Shown here: in pieces, positions 23,521-31,996 of the stretch
How positions within the stretch are numbered: the first letter of the stretch is position 1
Layout: every line of letters starts with the position of its first letter
DNA from: Silene latifolia
Lineage: Eukaryota; Streptophyta; Magnoliopsida; Caryophyllales; Caryophyllaceae
Length of the DNA stretch: 64,000 bases
Direction: 5' to 3'
Assembly (NCBI RefSeq): GCF_048544455.1
Contig: NC_133536.1
Coordinates: 33,234,152 to 33,298,151, forward strand
Translations under genes and position numbers: made by a program
Notes under the pieces: generated by a model
Database searches by the model: none
Seen by the model: only the letters and a program-made list of their open reading frames with translations
Told to the model about the DNA's origin: nothing

Positions 23521-24820
23521 TGAACATGACCGTGTCGTCGAATACTACTCCTGCGGACATGGTCACTCACATCGCCCAGAATCGGCCTCAGATCACCAAC
23601 GCTGTAACATTCTCCGACGAAGATCTGCCACCGTTCGGGCCTCGACATAACCTGGCCCTCTATGTTGCTACCGTGTGTCTCAACAAGCATATCCCTATGA
23701 CCTTGGTTGACGATGGATCGGCTGTCAACGTACTCCCTCTGAAAACGGCGCATATTCTGGGCTTGGAGAAGAATGACTTCATCCCCACTACGCAGACAGT
23801 TCGGGCATTCGATGGCACTGTGCGTCGAGTGAGTGGACTTGTCGACCTGGTAGTACAGACTGGGCAAGTGGAAAAGAAAATAAGTTGCCAAGTAATTGAC
23901 ATATGCTCATCCTTCAACTTATTGTTGGGAAGGCCCTGGATCCATGCTGCGAGGGCCGTAACATCAACGCTGCATCGAAAAATCAAGGTCCCACTCAACG
24001 GCAAAACCGTCACCATTGACGCCACGCCAATTACTGTGGCAGGAGGAGACATTACTTCCGAAGTAAGGGTCGAAGCTACCAATGACGCATGTGGTTTCGA
24101 GATTGTCAATATGATCGAGCTGAATTCGGCGCGGAGAATATGGATCTATACACAGGAAGCCATGCCTGCGAAGTGATTCTCAAGACTGGGAAATACTTCG
24201 GTTTCTCTCTATACCCTAGAAAGGAGGGTACATTCGATTTGAAACCACCAATAGCCAAAGGAGTAACGTTCGGGCTTGGATATGAGCCCACTGAGAAAGA
24301 TCTACGGGAAAAGAGGGGAAGAACGATCGAAGATCGAGATATTAAAATGGGACCGTATCACCTAACTCTAAACGGTCACTTCGTGAAAGCTGGGGAAGAG
24401 CTCCCTTGCATGGACTTCCCCGAACCTATCTTTGACCCAAAGAAGAACCTTATGGTCCCAGGAATCGAAGTATTCCAAGATTGCTACTACATCCCTGAAG
24501 ACATTCTGACCGTGATGCCAATAGAAACCAAACCGGATCCAATGAATGACGGGAAAGCCATGGGTCTCCTTTTCGGTGAAGAGAAGAAATCACCAATACC
24601 AAACAAAGATTTGGTAAGCATGATCCTGAGGAGCGAGCGGTTCGACCCATCTACCCTCATCACCGATGTGGATCCTCTTAGGACCAACACGGGATGGCGG
24701 AAAACAATCAAGTGGACTGACAACAAAGGACTTCTTTTCAAGTTGACAACGGGAGAAGGAGAGATGTTCAAGCCAGATGATGTTACCGATTCTGAGGTCG
24801 GAGTCGGAGTCGGAGTCTGA
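23505..24820 (+). pseudogene. Aspartic protease region of element A
   Basis: The frame 23505-24176 has the retropepsin-type order: TLVDDGSAVNVLPLKTAHIL (about 23701-23760; Asp in a DDGSA site where DTGSA/DxGSA is usual), then LLGRPWIHAARAVTSTLHRKIK (about 23922-23985). The frame changes near 24130 and continues as a long conserved spacer (KTGKYFGFSLYPRK; DMPGI lies further on) that ends in a GAGTCN repeat. The product would cleave the polyprotein. The active-site Asp is kept, but the reading frame is not continuous with gag or RT. Confidence 0.8.
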
Positions 24821-24838
24821 GTCTGAGTCTGAGTTAGG
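24796..24838 (+). repeat. Hexanucleotide GAGTCN repeat in the protease-RT linker
   Basis: Seven or so GAGTCG/GAGTCT units lie in tandem. In one frame they encode Val-Gly repeats ending in a stop (24818-24820), and in the overlapping frame Ser-Glu repeats that lead into the acidic linker before RT. The same unit recurs at about 61463-61487 in another Tat-clade fragment of this window. Confidence 0.8.
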
Positions 24839-25308
24839 TCCTAAGATTGAGTCTAAGGAGTCAGGTGTTGAAAATACCCCTCCCCTAGCTTTCCCTTCTT
24901 ATGCACCTTTTCCTAATGGTGGTATTCTGGGGCCTGTCCCGAATACCCCTATCTCGCCACTGAGCTCTGACCAGTTGGCTCAAATGTTAGCGCATTTTGC
25001 GCAATTTCAAATCAATAATAATATGAACCAGTTTGCTTACGACTTGTCTTACTTACATTGCAATTCAAACTTTGAAAATGATTGTTTTAATAATGACATT
25101 GAGACTGAGGTCGAGGATGAACAGTTGGTCGAAGAAGAAGAAGAAGAAGAAATGGAACCACCTCTACAGTTGATAAAAGGGTTGGAAGAGTACGAACAGA
25201 AAACTTCGATCATCGAAGATACCGAAACTATCAATGTAGGTACAACCTTAGAACCACAGGAGCTTAAAATAGGAACTACTTTAGGTCCCACTGAAAGACA
25301 GGGGTTCA

Positions 25309-26260
25309 TTGATTTGTTGCATGAGTTCAAAGATGTTTTCACATGGTCCTACAAAGACATGCCAGGAATTGATAGGGAAATTGCGGAACACAGGATCCCA
25401 ATCAAGCCCGGATATAAGCCGGTCAAGCAGAAACTACGCAAAATGCATACAGATTGGTCTCTCGAAAGTCAAAGAAGAAATCGACAAGCAACTCAAAGTG
25501 GGTTCATCAAGGTGTCGAGTACTCGACCGGGTGGCTAACGTCGTACCAGTGCCCAAGAAAGATGGTAAAGTTCGGCTTTGTGTCGACTTCCAGGATTTAA
25601 ACAAGGCAAGTCCGAAGGACGATTTCCCATTGCCTCACATCGACATCCTGGTTGACAACACGGCAAAACACGCGTTCTTCGTCCTTTATGGATGGATACG
25701 CCGGTTATAATCGATCAAGATGGCGATAGAAGATATGCATAAGATCATGCGTTCGAGAACGCAATGGGAACCTATTGCTACACCGTAATGCCTTTTGGGT
25801 TGATAAACGCAGGGGCTACATACCGAGGGACCGCGACAACATTGCTACATGATATGATGCACAAGGAAGTCGAGGTTTATGTCGACGACATGATTGTCAA
25901 GTCGAAAGAGCGTGATGGCCACCTTGGCACACTACGCAAATTCTTCGAGCGATTGCGCAAGTATAACATGAGGTTGAATCCACAAAAATGCGCATTCGAG
26001 TCACATCCGCAAAAATGTTGGGTCACATAGTTAGCCACCGTGGCATCGAGGTGGACCCATCGAAAATAAAGGCCATAATGGAAATGCCTCACCCGAAAAC
26101 CGAGAAGGAAATTCGAGGTTTCCGGAAGAATCCAATATATAAGTCGGTTCGTGGCAAGGCTAACTATGATATGCGAGCCAATTTTCAAGAAATTGAAGGT
26201 CGGGAACACGTCGTATGGGATGATCACCGCTGTCAAGTCTGCGTTCGATAAGATCAAAGA
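25309..26260 (+). pseudogene. Reverse transcriptase region of element A, frameshifted
   Basis: Pieces in order: the DMPGIDREIAEHRIPIKPG lead-in (about 25360-25415), VVPVPKKDGKVRLCVDFQDL (about 25541-25600), a frame change near 25690, TYCYTVMPFGLINAGATY (about 25767-25820), the catalytic YVDDM box (25879-25893), and the GHIVSHRGIEVDPSKI thumb segment (about 26022-26070). The YVDDM Asp pair is intact. At least three frame changes (about 25500, 25690, 26000) break the gene. It would copy element RNA to DNA in particles. Confidence 0.88.
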
Positions 26261-26338
26261 AATACTATCTTCCCTCCCGTTCTCGGCCCACCAACGGCCG
26301 GGTTACCACTTCATTGTATCTTACGATTCGGATACGCA

Positions 26339-27136
26339 ATGGGGGCAATGCGCACACAGACAGTCGATAAAGAGGAAAGAGCGATTTACTACATTAGTAA
26401 AAAGTTCTTGGAGTATGAAATCAAGTATACTCAGCTCGAAAAGACATGTTTGGCTCTAGTATGGGCTACAAAGAAATTACGGCACTACATGCTCAGTCAT
26501 AGTGTCTGCATCCACTCGAAGATGGACCCAATCAAATACTTGTTTGAAAAACCAGTTCTGAACGGCAGGGTGTCAAGATGGACTCTGATGCTTTCCGAGT
26601 TCGACCTGAAATATGTACCGCTAAAAGTGATAAAGGGAAGGGCGGCTGCAGACTTCCTAGCGGATAACCCGATAGAAGAAACTGAGGTTGTGGATACGTG
26701 GTCGTTTCCCGACGAAGATATCGTTCACATAGACAATGATACGTGGGACCTCTATTTTGATGGAGCATCGAACTATAGGGGATACAGGATAGGAGTTCTA
26801 CTCATCTCACCAGAAGGTGAACATGTTCCCATTTCGATCAAGTTGGACTTTAACGTCACTAATAACGCGGCCGAATACGAAGCATGCCTACTCCGTTTGC
26901 ACAGTGCTCTCGAGTTAGGCATCAAGAAGCTTGTAGTACATGGAGACTCGTCATTAGTGATCAATCAAGTGGCCGGGACGTGGAAAACCCGAAGTGATAG
27001 CTTGGCTCCGTACCAAGCAAAAATCGAAGAACTAGAAAAGTTGTTCGCCGAGGTCAAGTACGTGCACCTCCCCAGAGACGAAAACCAGTTTGCTGATGCA
27101 CTATCAAAACTAGTCCGCTCCGATCAACATACCTGA
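26339..27136 (+). pseudogene. RNase H region of element A
   Basis: One open frame covers the end of the RT connection (YYISKKFLEYEIKYTQLEKT; LSEFDLKY) and a full RNase H: LYFDGASNYRGYRIGVLL (first Asp), NNAAEYEACL (Glu), VHGDSSLVINQV (Asp) and DENQFADALSKL (last Asp). All four acidic positions are visible, so this domain alone looks intact, but it sits in a polyprotein with breaks on both sides. Confidence 0.88.
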
Positions 27137-27140
27137 TCAT

Positions 27141-28484
27141 ATGGATACTATGCCGATATGTGTCGAACGAAGATCATCACCTGCTTATGTTAATGTAATC
27201 GGAGACACAGAAGAAACCGAGGCCGGACCTTGGTATCATGCTATTCTGAAATTTAAAGAATCAGGAGAGTATCCACCCGACATGGATAACCGCGGAAAGC
27301 GCGCTATTCGAATGCTAGCCGCTCAGTTCGTTAGAACCAATGACGGACAATTGTACAAGAAGACCGCGCAAAATATCCTTCTCGCGATGCATAGACTCAC
27401 CAATCATGAAAAAGAGTCATGGAAGAAGTCCATGACGGAGAGTGTGGCCCACACATGAATGCCCATATGTTGGTTCGTAAAATCATGAGATTAGGGTATT
27501 ATTGGACCACGATGGAGACAGATTGTCGCCAATATGTCAAACATTGCCATAATTGCCAAATCTTCGCAAACGTACAAAGATGTGCCGCCATCATTGTTAT
27601 ATACTTTGACATCACCATGGCCTTTCTCAACATGGGGAATCGACATTATTGGGAAGGTCAACCCATCTGGAACAGGTGGGCATTGTTTCATGTTAGTCGC
27701 CATCGATTACTTCACGAAATGGGTAGAAGTGAAATCATACAAGGTTCTACAAGCAAAGCAGGTAGCAAAGTTCATTCAGAATGAAATCATTTGCAGATAT
27801 GGGGTGCCGCATGAGCTCATTAGCGACCATGGCACTCACTTCCAGGCTGAAACTGCCGTAATACTTGAAAAGTATAAAATCAAACACCACAAGTCGTCAC
27901 CGTATCGACCTCAAACGAATGGTGCAGTGGAAGCCGCCAACAAGACAATCACTGTGATTCTCAGGAAAATGACTGACAATTATCGCGAATGGCCAGAGAA
28001 GATACCGTTCGCACTATGGGGATACAGGACGTCTATTCGCACAAACCACCGGAGCAACTCCGTTCTATTTGACATATGGGATGGAAGCAGTCCGACCTAT
28101 CGAATTAGAGGTACCTTCTTTAAGGATTCTCATTAGAAAGTCGTCCATGAAGCCGACGGCCGCAAGCCAGTGCACGATCCCTTGGTCATGCTCGACAAGC
28201 GACGGTTAAATGCGTTGCACCATGTTCAACTCTATCAGAAAAGGATACAAAGAGCGTTTAACAAAAAGGTGAAACCTCGAGGAATAAAGGATGGGGATTT
28301 GGTCCTAAAGTCTATGCGCGCTTTACTACCAATCGACCCGAGGGGAAAATTCAAGCCGAATTGGGCCGGTCCTTACCTGGTAAAGAAAATATTATCGGGA
28401 GGCGCAGTCAGACTAACAGATCTAGATGGAAATGACTTTGCGAACCCGACGAATTTGGATCAACTGAAGAAATACTATCCGTAG
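27141..28484 (+). pseudogene. Integrase region of element A, frameshifted
   Basis: An HHCC-type zinc segment (HMNAHMLVRKIMRLGYYW, then CRQYVKHCHNCQIF) lies at about 27456-27570. The catalytic core follows after a frame change: WGIDIIGKVNP (first Asp, near 27640), LISDHGTHFQAE (second Asp, near 27820) and NGAVEAANK (Glu, near 27930). The C-terminal part after another frame change (28170-28484) has GDLVLKSMRALLP and PNWAGPYLVKKIL, the usual Gypsy integrase end, and stops at 28484. The DDE residues are present, but at least two frame changes break the gene. Confidence 0.88.
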
Positions 28485-28613
28485 AACTCATCCTCAATGT
28501 CGTAAAATAAAATTTTGAATTGCAGTGCTCGTGAGCGAGTCTAGGCCGCGGCACTTTTGCTTCGCTGCTTTTTGTGCATTATAAATCGATGATTGTAGCG
28601 CGTTTGTTTTGTG

Positions 28614-28676
28614 GAACTACGAGCTCGGTTTGATTCTCGTTGATAACGATACGTAGGCGCTCTTTAAAAGAGTACA
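28614..28676 (+). other. Two-hairpin motif, copy 1 (element A, after integrase)
   Basis: GAACTACGAGCTCGGTTTGA opens the motif. It is followed by stem ATCGTT/AACGAT-like pairing around GATA, the constant ATACGTAGGC (28649-28658), a second stem CTCTTT-AA-AAGAG, and ACAACC. The same order of constant and variable parts occurs at 31709, 63681 and 63812. No function is known to me. Confidence 0.65.
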
Positions 28677-28850
28677 ACCGACCCTTCCTTGAATAAAATG
28701 AAATTTTATGCGAAACCGGGATTTTTAATAGATAGTAAGTCTTATTAAAGATCGGGCGATGCCCATTACATCCTTCAAAAGAAAAAAAAAAAAAATTAGC
28801 AACAAATAATAAGTAGTAATATTAAATAATATATTTGGAGTCGAAGGCTC

Positions 28851-29395
28851 CTACATCTTCTTTTTCCCTTTGCCTTTTGGGTCACGTGACCGAGGCTCCC
28901 GCAAAGGAGGGGTAGTTGCGTTAAATCTAGCGCGCTTCTTAGGAGGAATCGTCATTTCCTCCCGAGGGCCCAGCCTATCTTTTACACTCAAGCGAGGACC
29001 AAGCCTCCCTTCTAAGGCCGAGCCCGAGTGTGCCTTTGAACCCAACCGTTCCCACACACACCTCACCCGTGAGTCGGTCTTAGGAGTCTTCTCGGTCTTA
29101 GTTTCGAGTCCAGATGCGGATTTAAAGATCGTTAACAAAGAAGTCGCGATCGCTTCGCTTTTGTCATAATATTTGATGTCGACAAGCTCATCCTTCCGAC
29201 ACAAGTCCTTACCTGATTCGGTCTTCTCTTTAAGCCATTTAGTATAAGACGGGGATACCCAGTGTCGTCCGAGGGCGCGCAGATACGTACCAAAGACGCC
29301 TTTGGTGCAACCTCTTGAGCCAATCATCACATATAGAGGAATTCGGCTCTTTTGCTCGTCCCAATGTACCTCACACTTGGGAATTATTTGTCATG
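28851..29395 (-). pseudogene. Antisense ORF of element A, C-terminal part
   Basis: This is an open frame opposite to gag-pol, placed between integrase and the 3' LTR. That is where Tat-clade elements such as Retand carry an antisense ORF of unknown role. The readable part begins near IPKCEVHWDEQKSRIPLYVM, continues GSRGCTKGVFGTYLRALGRH, and ends in a basic tail (PPKKRAR; KGKGKKKM) that resembles a nuclear localisation signal. The upstream part is separated from it by the poly(A)/poly(T) tract. Function is not known; a regulatory or DNA-binding role has only been speculated on for such ORFs. Confidence 0.55.
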
Positions 29396-29689
29396 GCCCA
29401 TCCGACGCAGACGCGGTCGATAAATGTGAATAGACTTCTCTAAACCCGGTGGTTGCAAACGTCTGGTCTTATCATCTTCCTAAGGATAGTAAAGGATTTG
29501 AGGCGAAGCCAAGGCATGAACCAAAAAGAGAGCGACCTTCCCCTTCCTCAGGTTTGTTTCGCCAATAGGCAAGGTCATTTTGATGCTCGTCTTCATACCG
29601 CTTGGCACGCATAGTCGATATACGAGCGAGATACGAGCCGGGCTTACGCGCGCGGGGCGAAGAGCCAAAATCTCTCGCAAAGCCACACC

Positions 29690-29725
29690 TGAAAAAAAAA
29701 AAGAAAAAAAAACATGAAAAAGACG

Positions 29726-29789
<64 letters not shown>

Positions 29790-29801
29790 AAAAAAACGTG
29801 A

Positions 29802-29848
<47 letters not shown>

Positions 29849-29853
29849 AAAAA
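29690..29853. repeat. Very long poly(A)-rich tract
   Basis: A pure run of 62 A (29726-29787) is followed by runs of 33 A (29803-29835) and 17 A (29837-29853), broken only by G, CGTG or C. To its right lie several copies of a loose 22-bp unit with AAAATCGTGG and ATACAAAG words (29855-29960), from which the tract may have grown. The open frames of pure Lys or Phe over this stretch are not genes. Run lengths in such tracts are unreliable in assemblies. Confidence 0.9.
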
Positions 29854-30163
29854 TTTGTGGCGGGATACAAAGAAAATCGTGGCGAGAATACAAAGAAAAT
29901 CGTGGAGAATACAACAAAATCGTGACAAAATCGTGGCAGAATGCAACAAAAACGTGGCAACAACACAAGAATTGTAAAAAGAAAATTAATCAAGGATGCG
30001 AAATCGGAGAATAGATTTTGTTACCTGCGATGAGACGGAGCATCCCGGACCAATCGGCACCAGGGTTCATTTTCTTAGCATCTAAACCCCCCGAGGGTTT
30101 CAGTGAGAATAATCCAGGAAGGGTTATGTCCCGTCTCCATCCGAGACACAATAGACAAAAGCT

Positions 30164-30646
30164 TCACTGTCCTACACAAGTTATCTTGTTCATCCTACCT
30201 TCGAAGACATAAAGGTGTAACATGATCAATCCAAAGGCCCTGCGGCAGTACACTGGCAGTAAAGTACTGTTTCGCAAGATACAAAATTTCCGATGAATAG
30301 CAAGAAGGTTGACTTCATCACCAGTAACTATCCCCTCAGACTCCGTCCTGGAAAGGCCAAGGCAGTCTAGATATGTTCCACGCCACCCCGAATGAAATTT
30401 AGGTATAGCCGGTATGGCCTCGGATCCCATCCTCCCGGGCGAGAAAACTCTTCGGGTAGAGGGCGGATCTCCCCTCGGAAAAGTAAAGACATGGTTACAA
30501 GGATCCCAATAGCTAAGGCGGTGTTCCAACAAATAAGCAGTTGAAGGGATCTCAAGCGTAAGGGAAGTAATTGCGGCGGTTGAGCGGTCTTTAATTCTTG
30601 TCTCTCTCGCGCCCGATGAAGTCGGTCTCCCATGCTCGCATAGCAC
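30164..30646 (-). pseudogene. Antisense ORF of element A, plant-mobile-domain-like part
   Basis: On the minus strand this frame includes TAYLLEHRLSYWDPCNHVFT (about residues 36-55). This resembles the opening of plant mobile domain or DUF7745-type proteins, where a WDP..H.F.F pattern is typical. It lies upstream, in the antisense direction, of the piece at 28851-29395, so both may be remains of one antisense gene split by the poly(A) tract and frame changes. The assignment rests on one short pattern and is tentative. Confidence 0.4.
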
Positions 30647-31059
30647 TCGCTAGATTATTCATAATGATTTATGTTATTTGCACCAGTTTGGGGGAAAGCA
30701 GAATAAATTTGGCAATACAGCTCTTCCTTATATATAGAAAGTATAAGGGAAGGAAGCATCTTGGATGACACCCTTAGGGTGCCGTTTTTTTGAGCCGTGT
30801 GGGCCTCGGGTCGCGCGCCTCTTAGGCCCGCCCCAGTTCACACCAGTCTTTGGCACGGCGCATCGGGTTTTCGCACATCTATCGCGTTTTGGGGAGCGCC
30901 GGAACGGCCGATTTACATTTCTACCCTCGACGAGTCCATATCGAATTAAAGCCCGTGCACACTTACGGTTTTATTTTCTTTTTTTGTTTTGCGGTAGCGG
31001 GCTACGCCCACGTTGTTTACGAGTCATATAGAATGTCTGAGTCGCATTTCATGCTCACC

Positions 31060-31330
31060 TATCAAGGTCCGACTTCAAAATTTCAAAATCTCAAAAATTT
31101 CAAAATCTCAAAAACTTTTTGCATAGATGATCCAAGTAGTATAATCTTTTCGGGTCGATGGCTCAATTATCCAAAATTTCAAATTCAAACTTCGGGTCGA
31201 TGGCCCAACACCGTAAGTGATGTCAATTTCAAACTTCGGGTCGAGGGCCCAATTTTTTCGAAATTTTCAAATTCAATTTTCGGGTCGATGACCCAGTATT
31301 TCAAATGATCCAATTTCGAGATCGATGATC
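31060..31330. repeat. About 43-bp tandem repeats with TTCGGGTCGATGGCCCA
   Basis: The word TCGGGTCGATGGCC or a close variant recurs near 31148, 31193, 31237 and 31278, each time followed by CAA and an AATTTCAAATTC-type stretch. A shorter CAAAATCTCAAAAATTT repeat precedes them. They are noncoding tandem repeats in the 3' region of element A, as is common in the Tat clade. Confidence 0.75.
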
Positions 31331-31708
31331 CAAATGTGCTTATGTGATGATCATTGCTAGTACGTTTTCTATGTTTCAATTATAGCAGGATATGCTTCAA
31401 CTGGGGGCTCTAAAGTCTTCGACTTTAGAGCCATTGCAAATCAAACTCTGAAGCCGTTGGCTTCGAGACCATTATCAAGATGTAAAGGATGATATCCACT
31501 CAGAATTCAATTCAATACAAGAGTATGAAATGGAAGAATTCCGCAGCTGAAAGCAAATGATGAAAGTGGCGGCAACCTCCTTGGAAAGTCCCGTCCCATT
31601 CGGACAAGCGCCCGAGATGATAAATTTCGGGCAAATGTCAAGAGATGATGAATTTTGGACATACGCCAAACAGATGATAAACTTTGGGCATGTGTCGGCG
31701 AGCTTGCC

Positions 31709-31768
31709 GAACTACGACGCGGGTTTGATTCCGTCTGAAACGGATACGTAGGCGCCTAAGGATAAGGC
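31709..31768 (+). other. Two-hairpin motif, copy 2 (element A, near 3' LTR)
   Basis: GAACTACGACGCGGGTTTGA is followed by stem ATTCCGT/ACGGAT around CTGAA, then ATACGTAGGC (31744-31753), then a second stem GCCT/AGGC around AAGGATA, then CAAC. Stem bases differ from copy 1 on both sides while pairing is kept. It lies about 230 bp before the 3' LTR. Confidence 0.65.
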
Positions 31769-31981
31769 TCAACTCACCATATATGCAATTTTATGGGTCG
31801 ACGACCAACGACGATAATTTGACACAACGAAGCGAGAGTCAATCCCAACGAAGTTTCGGTATGGTCTCTTCTTATGGTCGGCAAGCTTATATACGCAAGT
31901 CTAATGGACTATAAACGACCAAGAATCCTCGGATCGAGAGGGACTGGGGTATACTTTGACTTTCGCCTTGTCCAAGCCTCG

Positions 31982-31996
31982 GTCAAAGTGGGGGCT
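31982..31996 (+). other. Polypurine tract of element A
   Basis: GTCAAAGTGGGGGCT lies directly before the 3' LTR. An AAAGTGGGGGC-type tract is standard as plus-strand primer in gypsy elements. Confidence 0.8.

Noticed and set aside
24777..24820. A proven programmed frameshift site
   Set aside because: The frame overlap is real, but element A has many random frameshifts, so this one cannot be called programmed without intact relatives.
29472..29993. Long poly-Phe and poly-Lys open frames
   Set aside because: They are translations of the A/T homopolymer tract and carry no protein signal.
31709..31768. A tRNA gene, because of the B-box-like GGTTTGATTCC
   Set aside because: There is no acceptor stem, anticodon arm or clear A box at the right distance; only the T-arm part resembles tRNA.
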